64,000 nucleotides of DNA, taken from NCBI GenBank assembly GCA_016722025.1, contig JADKGZ010000005.1:62001-126000 (forward strand). The letters are read 5' to 3'. Position 1 is the first letter of the stretch. Every line of letters starts with the position of its first letter. Below the pieces are notes generated by a model that saw nothing but the letters and a program-made list of their open reading frames with translations, had not been told where the DNA came from and ran no database searches. This DNA is from Acidimicrobiaceae bacterium. Its GTDB lineage: Bacteria; Actinomycetota; Acidimicrobiia; Acidimicrobiales; Ilumatobacteraceae. This document shows, piece after piece, positions 35,315 through 44,216 of this stretch. Both the position numbers and the translations under genes were made by a program.

Positions 35315-37597
35315 TCAGGCCTTGCCGTCGGCGACCTTCTTGCGCACGACGTTGAGCGCGCTGCCGGCCCTGAACCACTCGACCTGCTCGGGACTGAAGG
35401 TGTGCACCCCGTCGAAGTCGACGGTGGTGCCATCGGGCTTCACGATCTGGCAGCGCACGTTCTTCCCGGGTACCGGTGGAAGGTCGAGCACGCTGATGCG
35501 GTCGTCCTCGCCGACGAGGTCGTAGGTGGCCGGGTCGGCGAAGGTGAGCGGCACCATGCCCTGCTTCTTCAGGTTCGTCTCGTGGATGCGGGCGAAGCTG
35601 CGAGTGATGATGACCACGCCGCCACGGAAGCGTGGCTCCATCGCGGCATGCTCGCGGCTGGAGCCTTCGCCGTAGTTGCGGTCACCGATGGCGACCCAGC
35701 GCACGCCGGCCTCGCTGTACTTCTTGGCCAGGTTGGGGTAGCTGTCGGTACTGCCGTCGCGGAAGTCCTTGCCTTCGCCGACCGCGTAGTCGTTGCCGTC
35801 GGCGGCCTGATAGGCGTTGACCGCGCCGATGAACAGGTTGCCGCTGATGTTCTCCAGGTGGCCGCGGTACTTCAGCCACTTGCCGGCCGCCGAGATGTGG
35901 TCGGTGGTGCACTTGCCCTTGGCCTTCATCAGCACCGGCAGACCCACGTAGTCGTTGCCGTCCCACGCGGTGAACGGGGCCAGCAGCTGCAGGCGATCGC
36001 TGGTGGGCGAGACCTCTACCGACACGCCGCTGCCGTCGGCCGGCGGGGCGGTGAACGTGTTGGCCCCCGGGTCGTAGCCCTGCGCCGGCAGCACCTCGCC
36101 CACCGGTGCGGCCAGCGACACCTCGCTGCCATCGGGCGCGGAGATGGTGTCGGTGGTGGGGTCGAAGTCGAGTCGGCCGGCGAGCGCGAGCGCGACCACC
36201 GTGTCGGGTGAGGTGACGAACGACAGCGTGTTGGCAGAGCCGTCGTTGCGCTTGGGGAAGTTGCGGTTGAACGAGTTGACGATGGTGTTCGGCACGCCGT
36301 TGGCGCTCGCCGGGCGATCCCACTGACCGATGCAAGGCCCGCAGGCGTTGGCCAGCACCGGGGCTCCGATGGCCTCCAGGTCGGCGAGGAGGCCGTCGCG
36401 CTCGATGGTGGCGCGGGTCTGCTCGCTGCCGGGGGTGACGAGCAGTTCGGTCTTCACCTGCAACCCGCGAGCTGCCGCCTGGCGGGCGATGGATGCTGCG
36501 CGCGTGATGTCTTCGTACGAGCTGTTGGTGCAACTACCGATGAGCGCGGACGAGATGTCGAGCGGCCAGCCGTTGGCGCGGGCCTCGGCGCCAACAGCGG
36601 CCCCCACGCGGTTGGCGCGATCGGGGCTGTGCGGGCCGTTGATGAGCGGCTTCAGTTGGTCGAGGTCGATCTCGACCAGTTGGTCGTACACCGCGCCGTC
36701 GTCGGGGCGCAGATCGGCGGCAACCTTGTCGGCCGCGTCGGCGATGGCCTCGCGACCGGTGGCCTTCAGGTACTGCGCCATGTTGTGGTCGTACCCGAAC
36801 ACGCTGCAGGTGGCCCCGATCTCGGCGCCCATGTTGCAGATGGTGGCCTTGCCGGTGGCGCTGATGCTGTCGGCGCCGGGACCGAAGTACTCGACGATGG
36901 CGCCGGTGCCGCCCTCGACGGTGAGCACACGAGCCACTTCGAGGATGACGTCCTTGGGTGACGACCAGCCGCTGAGCGTGCCGCTGAGGCGCACGCCGAT
37001 CACCTTCGGCCAGCGCACGTTGAACGGGAAGCCGGTCATCACGTCGACCGCGTCGGCACCACCGACGCCGATGGCCACCATGCCCAGCCCGCCGGCGTTG
37101 GGGGTGTGGCTGTCGGTGCCGATCATCATGCCGCCGGGGAAGGCGTAGTTCTCGAGCACCACCTGGTGGATGATGCCGCTGCCGGGGCCCCAGAAACCGA
37201 TGCCGTACTTCGCGCTGACGCTGCGCAGGAAGTCGTACACCTCACGGTTGGTGTCGATGGCCACCCCCAGGTCGATCTTGGCGCCGACCTTGGCGGAGAT
37301 GAGATGGTCGCAGTGCACCGTGCTGGGCACGAGGGTGGTGGGCAGGCCGGCGGTCATGAACTGCAGCAGCGCCATCTGCGCAGTGGCATCCTGCATTGCC
37401 ACGCGGTCGGGGCGGAAGTCGTTGTACGTGCCGCCGCGCTCGATGGCCTCGGTGGGGTCGTAGAGGTGGTTGAGGAGGATCTTCTCCGTCAGGGTGAGCG
37501 GCCGGCCGAAGCGCTCGCGCCCGGCGGCAACCCGCCCTGGAAGCGTGGCGTAGACCCCTTCGACCAGTTCGATCGGCGTTCCAGCGGTGACGGTCAT
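35315..37597 (-). CDS. acn: Aconitate hydratase (mitochondrial-type aconitase)
   Basis: A 760-residue [4Fe-4S] aconitase that converts citrate to isocitrate. Seen: VPSTVHCDHLI, MIGTDSHTPNAGGLGMVAIG, the cluster ligands in ALIGSCTNSSYEDI and NACGPCIGQW, and the swivel-domain YGEGSSREHAAMEPRFRGG. The domain order and length match the mitochondrial/actinobacterial form, not AcnB. The ATG at 37597 has AAGGGGAT upstream. The start region carries the palindromic operator at 37637-37658, shared with the divergent VOC gene. A PPOX-like gene follows in the same transcript. Confidence 0.97.
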   Translation of the reverse strand: MTVTAGTPIELVEGVYATLPGRVAAGRERFGRPLTLTEKILLNHLYDPTEAIERGGTYNDFRPDRVAMQDATAQMALLQFMTAGLPTTLVPSTVHCDHLISAKVGAKIDLGVAIDTNREVYDFLRSVSAKYGIGFWGPGSGIIHQVVLENYAFPGGMMIGTDSHTPNAGGLGMVAIGVGGADAVDVMTGFPFNVRWPKVIGVRLSGTLSGWSSPKDVILEVARVLTVEGGTGAIVEYFGPGADSISATGKATICNMGAEIGATCSVFGYDHNMAQYLKATGREAIADAADKVAADLRPDDGAVYDQLVEIDLDQLKPLINGPHSPDRANRVGAAVGAEARANGWPLDISSALIGSCTNSSYEDITRAASIARQAAARGLQVKTELLVTPGSEQTRATIERDGLLADLEAIGAPVLANACGPCIGQWDRPASANGVPNTIVNSFNRNFPKRNDGSANTLSFVTSPDTVVALALAGRLDFDPTTDTISAPDGSEVSLAAPVGEVLPAQGYDPGANTFTAPPADGSGVSVEVSPTSDRLQLLAPFTAWDGNDYVGLPVLMKAKGKCTTDHISAAGKWLKYRGHLENISGNLFIGAVNAYQAADGNDYAVGEGKDFRDGSTDSYPNLAKKYSEAGVRWVAIGDRNYGEGSSREHAAMEPRFRGGVVIITRSFARIHETNLKKQGMVPLTFADPATYDLVGEDDRISVLDLPPVPGKNVRCQIVKPDGTTVDFDGVHTFSPEQVEWFRAGSALNVVRKKVADGKA

Positions 37598-37636
37598 GAC
37601 GGATCCCCTTGCATCTTCGACTTGCGTTGGTGGCAG

Positions 37637-37658
37637 TTGTATACAAGCATAATACAAG
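37637..37658. promoter_or_regulatory. Palindromic operator between aconitase and the VOC gene
   Basis: A perfect 10-base palindrome TTGTATACAA (37637-37646), and a second ATACAAG 11 bases after the first copy (37641-37647 and 37652-37658), i.e. one helical turn apart. The site lies between divergent starts and its second half touches the VOC start codon. It is A+T-rich in a G+C-rich context. The GntR/UTRA gene two positions downstream is the obvious candidate binder, since GntR-HutC regulators favour GT..AC palindromes. Confidence 0.6.
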
Positions 37659-38038
37659 TGAGCGAGCAACTCGACGACACAACAGAGCCGTGGCTGGCCA
37701 TCGACCACGTGCAGATCGCCATCCCTGTCGGCGGCGAGGCCGCCGCCCGCGAGTTCTACGCCGGGGTGCTCGGGTTGCGCGAGGTGCCCAAGCCACCGGT
37801 GATGGCAGCGCGAGGAGGGTGCTGGTTCGAGTCGGGCGCGCTGCGGGTGCATCTCGGGGTCGAGGCCGACTTCCGCCCGGCGAGGAAGGCACATCCGGCG
37901 CTGGTGCGCCGCGGCCTGCGAGCGTTCATCGCGGCGAGCGGGTTGTCGGCGACGTGGAGTGACGAGATCCCGGGTACCGTCCGGTGCCACATTGCCGACC
38001 CGTTCGGCAACCGCATCGAACTGATCGAGGGGCCCTGA
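37658..38038 (+). CDS. VOC (glyoxalase/bleomycin-resistance fold) protein
   Basis: A 126-residue single vicinal-oxygen-chelate domain. AIDHVQIAIPVGGEAAAREF opens the fold, FYAGVLGLREVPKPP follows, and the metal-site C-terminus is HIADPFGNRIELIEGP. Both beta-alpha-beta-beta-beta repeats are present. It may be a lyase, dioxygenase or resistance protein; the substrate is not deducible. The GTG at 37658 sits on the palindromic operator. It is divergent from aconitase and precedes the GntR gene by 13 bases. Confidence 0.88.
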   Translation: MSEQLDDTTEPWLAIDHVQIAIPVGGEAAAREFYAGVLGLREVPKPPVMAARGGCWFESGALRVHLGVEADFRPARKAHPALVRRGLRAFIAASGLSATWSDEIPGTVRCHIADPFGNRIELIEGP

Positions 38039-38051
38039 CGATGAGGACACG

Positions 38052-38775
38052 ATGAGGACGATCCGGTACCAGCAGATCGCGGACGACCTGCGCGAGCGGT
38101 TGGGCAGCGTCGGTGTCGGTCAGGTGCTGGCGAGTGAGAGCGAGCTGTCGGCCGAGTTCGGTGTCAGCAGAGTCACCATCCGGCGGGCGCTGGAGATCCT
38201 CCGCGAGGAAGGGCTGGTCGACGCACGACAAGGTTTCGGGTGGTACGTGGCCGGCGAGCCGCTGCTGCAGCACCTCGACGCGCTGGGCACCATCGAGGGG
38301 CAGCTGGAGCGCCGAGGAGTTCGCCCCGAACGACGTGTCATCGAGTTCGACTTCCGTGCGGCGCCGGCGCGTGTGGCCAAGGTGCTCGGTACCGATCAGG
38401 TGCTGCGCGTGAAGCGGCTCAACCTGGCCGACGACACACCGTTCGCAGTGGTCACCGTGTGGTGCCCCGCCGAAATGGGGCACCACCTCAGCCGCCGCGA
38501 TGTGGAGAGCCACCCGTTCTACGAGCTGTTGGGTGTCGCTGCGCGGCGCGACGCAGACGATCGGTGCCGACTCTGTCGACGGTGCCGACGCCACCTTGCT
38601 CGGGGTTCCCGCCGGCAGTCCGGTGCTGCGCTGCGAGCGCATCACCACCGACACACATGGCCGTGCGGTGCTGATGAGCGAGCACGTGTTCCCCGCGCGG
38701 CGCACGGAGTTCGTGGTCGAGCTGCCCCAGGCGGAGCCCTCCATCGTCCCCAGCGGCCTCCGGTTGGTGGAGTAG
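38052..38775 (+). CDS. GntR-family (HutC/UTRA) regulator, one-base frameshift
   Basis: About 240 residues after repair. The N-terminal winged helix is YQQIADDLRERL with EFGVSRVTIRRALEILREEG and QGFGWYVAGEPL. A UTRA effector domain follows (EGQLERRGVRPERRVIEFDF). The frame breaks near 38531-38540; dropping one base joins YELLGV to LRGATQTIGA, and the rest (PVLRCERITTDTHGRAVLMS) completes the UTRA domain. It sits directly downstream of the VOC gene and is the likely ligand of the operator at 37637-37658, so autoregulation with aconitase/VOC control is inferred. Confidence 0.87.
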
Positions 38776-38808
38776 CGCACAGACGCTGTCATGTGGTGGG
38801 CGATCGGG

Positions 38809-39597
38809 CTAGAGCGACCTGAACTCCGGACCGATCAGCCGGCACGCGAGCGTCGAGACGTCGTGAGCGGCTGAGGTGGCGACGTCGTCCTCCCACCCAC
38901 GGGCCAGCAGTTCGCGACCCGAGGCCGACTCGCAAAGGGCCTGATAGAGCAACGGTCGGGCGGCGATGAAGGCTGCTCGCGCGGCGGCCGCCTCCGGTGA
39001 ACAGCGCGCCCCGGAGACAGCGCCCGCAGGGTCGAGCGCCGCGAACACGGCACCGGCACCGAGCAGGTCCTCGACGGCCGGGCGCAGTGGGCCGGCAGTC
39101 GTGTGCCAGCGTTCACCGCCCGCGATCACGACGATCGGTGCGGCACCGGCCAACGTTCGTGCAGCAACGGCCGTCGCCGTGGCATTGCGGAGGCTGCCGG
39201 CGAGGACGTGCGGAACGCCGAGCTCGCCAGCGCGGAGCGCGATCGTCGAGCCGTTGGGAGACGGCAGGACCAGCCGCGTGCCGGGTTCGATCGTCAGCAG
39301 GTCCGTGGGGGAGAGCGATGGCTCACCCAACTCGCGTCGACCGGCGAGCACGGCCCGGTGCCGTGCTGCATACGCGGCGGTGGAGTCGTCCCTCCACCGA
39401 TAGGGCAGCACCGTTGCGCCGGCCTCCAGCGCGCAGCACACCGCGGTGGTGAACCGCAGCACGTCGATCACGACGACGACGGCTGCGTCGTGGGCCAGTG
39501 CTTCGAGCCCATCGACGCCCCAATCGAAGCGATACGCGAAGCCGCCTTGGGTGCAGAACTCGGGCGCCCGGGCGCCGTCGCCGAGCTCGGTTACCAC
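38809..39597 (-). CDS. comB: 2-phosphosulfolactate phosphatase family (ComB)
   Basis: A 262-residue ComB-fold protein. The family hydrolyses 2-phosphosulfolactate to sulfolactate, in coenzyme M synthesis in archaea and in sulfolactate metabolism in some bacteria. Seen: VVVIDVLRFTTAVCCALEAG near residue 37, RLVLPSPNGSTIALRAGE near residue 107 and HVLAGSLRNATATAVAART after it. No ComA or ComC gene is adjacent, so its metabolic role here is open. The GTG at 39597 overlaps the end of the upstream nitroreductase gene by seven bases, so the two are coupled. Confidence 0.87.
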   Translation of the reverse strand: MVTELGDGARAPEFCTQGGFAYRFDWGVDGLEALAHDAAVVVVIDVLRFTTAVCCALEAGATVLPYRWRDDSTAAYAARHRAVLAGRRELGEPSLSPTDLLTIEPGTRLVLPSPNGSTIALRAGELGVPHVLAGSLRNATATAVAARTLAGAAPIVVIAGGERWHTTAGPLRPAVEDLLGAGAVFAALDPAGAVSGARCSPEAAAARAAFIAARPLLYQALCESASGRELLARGWEDDVATSAAHDVSTLACRLIGPEFRSL

Positions 39598-40235
39598 TGT
39601 TCCCAGTGGGTGATGGGCTCGAGCGGCAGGCGCGTGGCGGGCTTGAAGTCGGTGCCCAGCGTGTACGCGACGGGGAAAAGGCCTGCCTGGGTGATGCCCG
39701 CGGGAATGCCCAGCAGTTCGGCAGCCTTCTGCTCGCCGCCGTTCATCAGGTGGATGGTGGTCCACGCGGTGCCGAGGCTGCGCTCGCGAGCAGCCAGCAT
39801 GAAGCTCCACACTGCCGGCAGGATGGAACCCCACAGCGAAGCGCCGACGAACGACGGCACCTTGTCGAGGTCGCCCGCGATGCACGGGATCATCATCACC
39901 GGCACCCTGTGGAAGTTGTCGGCGAGGTACTGCGCGGAGTCGACCACGCGCACCTGCTGCTCGGCGCGTGGGTCGCCGTCGGCCAGGCCCGGGCCGCCCA
40001 TGGCTCGGTAGATCTCGAAGTTGGCTGCGTAGATGTCGGCCAGCGCCTTCTTCTTCGCCGGATCGGTGACGAACAGCCACTGCCAGCCCTGGCTGTTGCT
40101 GCCGGTGGGCGCCTGCAGTGCCAGCTGAAGGCATTCCTCGATCACTGCCCGCGGTACCGGCTTGTCGAAGTCGAGGCGCTTGCGCACTGCGCGGGTGGTG
40201 GACAGCACTTCGTCGGCAGAGAGGTTCAATTCCAT
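39591..40235 (-). CDS. Nitroreductase family protein
   Basis: A 214-residue member of the nitroreductase superfamily. TTRAVRKRLDFDKPVPRAVI and LQLALQAPTGSNSQGWQWLF carry the FMN-binding site, with FMLAARERSLGTAWTTIHL in the dimer helix. The ATG at 40235 gives a canonical length. The comB gene follows with a seven-base overlap. Confidence 0.92.
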   Translation of the reverse strand: MELNLSADEVLSTTRAVRKRLDFDKPVPRAVIEECLQLALQAPTGSNSQGWQWLFVTDPAKKKALADIYAANFEIYRAMGGPGLADGDPRAEQQVRVVDSAQYLADNFHRVPVMMIPCIAGDLDKVPSFVGASLWGSILPAVWSFMLAARERSLGTAWTTIHLMNGGEQKAAELLGIPAGITQAGLFPVAYTLGTDFKPATRLPLEPITHWEQW

Positions 40236-40271
40236 CGCGACAGTGTTGCACGACGCGCGAGGCTGGTCGCC

Positions 40272-41117
40272 GTGGAACCGATCGATCCCAACCCCGCCGA
40301 CGTCGCCGATTGGGCGCGCATCAACATGGCCAACTGGGACAGTCGTGTGCCACATCACGAGCAGGGCTATGCGCTCCACGAGCACACCGACGACCCCAAC
40401 CACCTGTCGCGGGTCGTGCAGTTCGATCTTCCGCGGCTGGGCGAGATCGCCGGTCTGCGTGGGGTGCACCTGCAGTGCCACATCGGCACCGACACCGTGT
40501 CGCTGGCACGCCTGGGAGCGCAGATGACGGGGCTCGACTTCTCGGCTCCGGCGCTGGAAGTGGCGGCCCGGCTCGCGGCCGAGTGCGAGCTGCAGGTCGA
40601 GTATGTGGAAAGCGACGTGTACTCGGCGCTCGACCAGCTGCCGGCGGGCGAGTTCGACTTCGTGTACACCGGTATCGGTGCGCTCTGCTGGCTGCCGAGC
40701 GTGGTTCGATGGGCGCAGGTCGTGTCCGCGCTGCTGAAGCCCGGCGGGTTCCTGTTCATCCGCGAGGGTCACCCGATGCTGTGGTCGTTGTGCGACCCGC
40801 GGCCCGACGGGCTGGTGACCATCGAGTACCCGTACTTCGAGACCGCCGGCACGGTGTTCGTGGAGGAGCAGTCGTACGTCGAGCACGACGGTGTGCTCGA
40901 GTCGCCGACGATCGTGAGCTTCAACCATTCGTTGTCGGAGGTGTTCAACGCGCTCTGGAGCGCAGGGCTGACCGTCACCCTCTTCGAGGAGCACCAGTCC
41001 GTGCCGTGGAACCCGCTCGCCGGCGAGATGGTCGAGTTCGAACCCAACGAGTTCCGGTTGCGCGAGATGCCCGAACGGCTGGCCGCCACGTACACGCTGC
41101 GAGCCGTGAAGAACTGA
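40272..41117 (+). CDS. SAM-dependent methyltransferase
   Basis: A 281-residue class I methyltransferase. Motif I is HLQCHIGTDTVSLARLGAQM near residue 65, motif II GLDFSAPALEVAARL, motif IV DFVYTGIGALCWLPSV, and GGFLFIREGHPMLWSL follows. The N-terminal ADWARINMANWDSRVPHHEQ segment is typical of an actinobacterial family acting on unknown small molecules. The GTG start is the earliest in frame after the divergent nitroreductase. Confidence 0.9.
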   Translation: MEPIDPNPADVADWARINMANWDSRVPHHEQGYALHEHTDDPNHLSRVVQFDLPRLGEIAGLRGVHLQCHIGTDTVSLARLGAQMTGLDFSAPALEVAARLAAECELQVEYVESDVYSALDQLPAGEFDFVYTGIGALCWLPSVVRWAQVVSALLKPGGFLFIREGHPMLWSLCDPRPDGLVTIEYPYFETAGTVFVEEQSYVEHDGVLESPTIVSFNHSLSEVFNALWSAGLTVTLFEEHQSVPWNPLAGEMVEFEPNEFRLREMPERLAATYTLRAVKN

Positions 41118-41122
41118 CCTGC

Positions 41123-41128
41123 CAAACT
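41123..41128 (+). promoter_or_regulatory. Possible -10 box of the crotonase gene
   Basis: CAAACT seven bases before the ATG at 41136; a weaker match to the leaderless pattern. Confidence 0.35.
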
Positions 41129-41135
41129 CTCGGAC

Positions 41136-41960
41136 ATGTCCGAGGATCGCGTCTCCATCACCATCACCGACGGCATTGCCGATGTGCGCATGACCCGCGC
41201 CGACAAGCGCAATGCGCTCGACAACGCCATGTTCGCCGCGCTGGCAGCGGCAGGCGAACGCCTGAAGACCGAGCCCGGTGTGCGTGTGGTCGTGCTCAGC
41301 GGTGAGGGTTCCTCGTTCTGCGCCGGGCTCGACTTCGCCACCATGTCTGCTCTGGCCGGCGGCGGCGAGCGAGCTGCCGACCGACCCACCGAGGGCAACC
41401 CGGGCGAGATGAAGGACGGTCGCATCACGCACCTCGGCCAGCAGGTCTGCTGGGTGTGGCAGGAGGTGCCCGTGCCGGTGATCGCTGCCGTGCACGGCCA
41501 TGCCCTCGGCGGCGGCATCCAGATCGCGCTCGGCGCCGACATCCGCATCGTGCACCCCGACACGCAGATGAGCGTGCGCGAGATCCATTGGGGGCTGGTG
41601 CCCGACATGACCGGCACGATGATGCTGTCGCAGCTCGTGCGCGCCGACGTCGCCAAGGAACTGGTGCTCACCGCTCGCGTGTTCGACGGTCGCGAGGCGC
41701 ATCAGTTGGGCCTCGTCACCAAGCTCTCCGACAACCCCTACGACGACGCGATGGCCATGGCGCGCGAGATCGCCGGCCGCAGCCCCGACGCGGTTCGTGC
41801 GGGCAAGGCACTGCTGAACGGGTTGCTCAACCAAGGCGCGGCCGAGCAGTTCGCTGCCGAGCGGCAGCACATCGGCTCACTGATCGGTCGGCCCAACCAG
41901 ATCGAGGCAGTGATGTCGAACTTCGAGAAGCGCCCGGCCAAGTTCATCGACCCCATCTGA
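41136..41960 (+). CDS. Enoyl-CoA hydratase/isomerase family protein
   Basis: A 274-residue crotonase-fold protein. The oxyanion-hole motifs are FCAGLDFATMSALAGG (near residue 65) and HGHALGGGIQIALGADIRIV (near residue 123). A glutamate/aspartate in the VREIHWGLVPDMTG segment may serve in catalysis, but the classical hydratase glutamate pair is not clear, so it could be an isomerase or hydrolase. It resembles actinobacterial EchA-type proteins. It lies between two methyltransferase genes on the plus strand. Confidence 0.91.
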   Translation: MSEDRVSITITDGIADVRMTRADKRNALDNAMFAALAAAGERLKTEPGVRVVVLSGEGSSFCAGLDFATMSALAGGGERAADRPTEGNPGEMKDGRITHLGQQVCWVWQEVPVPVIAAVHGHALGGGIQIALGADIRIVHPDTQMSVREIHWGLVPDMTGTMMLSQLVRADVAKELVLTARVFDGREAHQLGLVTKLSDNPYDDAMAMAREIAGRSPDAVRAGKALLNGLLNQGAAEQFAAERQHIGSLIGRPNQIEAVMSNFEKRPAKFIDPI

Positions 41961-41973
41961 AGGACCTCGCACC

Positions 41974-43102
41974 ATGACCGACACGAACACGACCGACACG
42001 AACACGACCGCGGGCGACCGCTGCAGGTGACACGGCACTCGACGAGAACGCACTGAAGTTCTTCTCCTTCCAGGTGTTCTCGAAGCTGGAAGGCGCCGTC
42101 ACGGCCGGCATGATCCACCTCGGCGACCAACTGGGCCTGTACACGGCGTTGAAAGAGGCAGGCCAACCGATCACCACCGCGGAGCTCGCCGAGCGGACCA
42201 ACCTCGTCGAGCGCTGGGTGCGCGAGTGGGCGCACAACCAAGCCGCGGCCAAGCTGGTCTCGGTCGACGAGGGTGGTCGCTTCGGCCTCACGCCCGAGGC
42301 CGCTGTCGTGTTCGCGACCCCCGATCACCCGTCGTACGGCATGGGCATGTTCCACCGGTTGCCGCAGACCATGCATGCGTTGGAAGACGTGCGCGAGAGC
42401 TTCCGTACCGGTGTCGGCCACGACTACGACAGCCACGGCCCGCAAGGTGCCGTCGGCATCGAACGCAGCTTCGAGCCGTGGAGCAACGCCAACCTGCTGC
42501 CCACCGTGCTGCCGGCGGTGGAGGGTGTGGTCGCCCGGCTCACCGCCGGTGCCAAAGTGGTCGACATCGGCTGCGGTGCAGGCAGTGCGGTGCTGCTGAT
42601 GGCCAAGGCCTTCCCGCACTCCAGCTTCCATGGATACGACATCTCGCAGTACGCGCTCGCCAGGGCGGCGCTCAAGCTGGAGGACAGTGGCCTGCACAAC
42701 GCTGCTTTCGACGACCCGCGCGTGTCGCCGCTGCCCGCCGACCAGTCGGTCGACTTCATCACCACCTTCGACTGCATCCACGACATGACCCATCCGACGG
42801 ACATGATGAAGGCGATCCGCCAGGCCATCAAGCCCGACGGTGTGTGGCTGCTCGTCGACATCAAGGCGCTCGACTCGTTCGAGGAGAACGCGCGCAAGAA
42901 CCCGATGGCCTCGCTGATGTACGGCATCAGCGTGCTGTCGTGCATGTCGTCGGCGCTCAGTGAAGCCGATGGCGAGGGCCTGGGCACGCTGGGCCTGTCG
43001 GAGGCCACGGCGCGAAGAATGACCGAGGCCGCCGGCTTCACCCGCTTCCGCAAGCTCGACGTCGAGCACAGCGTGAACGCGTTCTACGAGGTGCGCCCCT
43101 GA
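41974..43102 (+). CDS. SAM-dependent methyltransferase with winged-helix N-terminus, frameshifted near its start
   Basis: About 375 residues. An N-terminal winged-helix dimerisation domain (ALKEAGQPITTAELAERTN) precedes a class I methyltransferase domain (KVVDIGCGAGSAVLLMAKAF near residue 185, FHGYDISQYALARAALKLED). The layout recalls O-methyltransferases and tRNA or natural-product methyltransferases. The ATG at 41974 (AAGGA eight bases upstream, 13 bases after the crotonase stop) opens MTDTNTTDTNTTAG and then runs into a stop. Dropping one base near 42010-42020 joins it to DTALDENALKFFSFQVFSK. The N-terminal repeat is otherwise unexplained. Confidence 0.85.
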
Positions 43103-43138
43103 CCGGCTGCATGGCCGGCCTCGTGGCCGCCATGCGCA

Positions 43139-44167
43139 TCAGCCGCGACTGATGACTTCGATGCGACGCTCGGCGAAGCGCCAGGTGTTGCCGGTGCGCT
43201 GATAGCGATCGTGATACACACCGACGAGCGCGCCGACGCCCTCCTTCTTCGACCGGTACGACTCGTGGATCATCACCCGGCCGGTGCCGGTGCCGGAGGT
43301 CTCGTCGACCTCGAACACGGCGTTGGGAGCCGTCTGCGCGAGCCAGCTGTAGCCCGCCATCAGCTTGCGGAACGCAGCGACGATGGCGTCGTGCCCGGCG
43401 ATGGGCTTGCCCAGGTGCCAGGTGGCGTCGGTGGTCCAGCAGCCGCCGAACGCCTCGGCGTCGTTGCGCAGCACGGCGTCGCAGTAGCGCGCGATGAGCT
43501 GCCGAAGGGCGTTGTCGGTGGCGGGTGAGGGTGGGCCCGACGGTGCGACGGCGGCGCTGCCGTCGCGCAGTGCTTCCGGTTCGAGGCCCACTTCCCAGGC
43601 GGCAAGAGTGCGCACGTGATCGATGAACTGATCGCGGGTCATCATCCCGTCGTGAGCGGCGAACTGCACCGCCAGGCCGTCGACCACTGCCGTGAGACGC
43701 ATCGCAGCTGCCGCAGGATCGACACAGACGAACTCGCCGGTGTCGACCCCGTGACGGATGACGCGCTCGGCCAGAGCAGCCGACTGCTCGTCGAGCTCCT
43801 GGCTGATCTTGCGCATCATCGGGTTGCGCAGTGCTTCGCCCCACCCGTCGATCCACAGCATCCACTCGACATCGCCGCTGCCCTCGGGCACGTAGTTGTG
43901 GATGACCCGGTCGAGCTGAGCAACCGCACTGGGCGCCGCCTCGATCTCGGCCTCCATCTCGGCCACGTCCTTGCGCGCGTAGTGCGCGAACGCCTCGGCG
44001 AGCAGTTGCTCCTTCGAGTCGAAGTGGTAGTGGATGAGGCTGCTGGACACGCCGAGCCGCTTGGCCACGTCGGCGATGCGCGTAGCCGCGAAGCCGCGCT
44101 CGATGACCACCTCGCACGTGATCTCGAGGATCTCCGCACGCCGTTCTGCGACCGTGGGCTTCTTCAC
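43139..44167 (-). CDS. TetR regulator fused to a SnoaL-like domain
   Basis: A 342-residue protein joining two domains. Residues 1-195 are a TetR regulator (ERRAEILEITCEVVIERGFA; helix-turn-helix ATRIADVAKRLGVSSSLIHY). Residues 215-342 form a SnoaL-like/NTF2 fold (RQLIARYCDAVLRNDAEAFG, CWTTDATWHLGKPIAGHDAI) of the kind usually found as separate small cyclases or isomerases. The fusion is continuous with no frame break. The GTG at 44167 is favoured by TATCGT seven bases upstream. The divergent gene is a PPOX-like protein. Confidence 0.9.
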   Translation of the reverse strand: MKKPTVAERRAEILEITCEVVIERGFAATRIADVAKRLGVSSSLIHYHFDSKEQLLAEAFAHYARKDVAEMEAEIEAAPSAVAQLDRVIHNYVPEGSGDVEWMLWIDGWGEALRNPMMRKISQELDEQSAALAERVIRHGVDTGEFVCVDPAAAAMRLTAVVDGLAVQFAAHDGMMTRDQFIDHVRTLAAWEVGLEPEALRDGSAAVAPSGPPSPATDNALRQLIARYCDAVLRNDAEAFGGCWTTDATWHLGKPIAGHDAIVAAFRKLMAGYSWLAQTAPNAVFEVDETSGTGTGRVMIHESYRSKKEGVGALVGVYHDRYQRTGNTWRFAERRIEVISRG

Positions 44168-44174
44168 CGCGCGC

Positions 44175-44180
44175 ACGATA
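44175..44180 (-). promoter_or_regulatory. Probable -10 box of the TetR-SnoaL gene (leaderless)
   Basis: TATCGT seven bases before the GTG at 44167. Confidence 0.55.
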
Positions 44181-44204
44181 CCGGCGATGCCGGTGGCTGG
44201 ACGC

Positions 44205-44210
44205 GATGAT
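44205..44210 (+). promoter_or_regulatory. Possible -10 box of the PPOX-like gene
   Basis: GATGAT six bases before the ATG at 44217. Confidence 0.4.
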
Positions 44211-44216
44211 CTGCGG

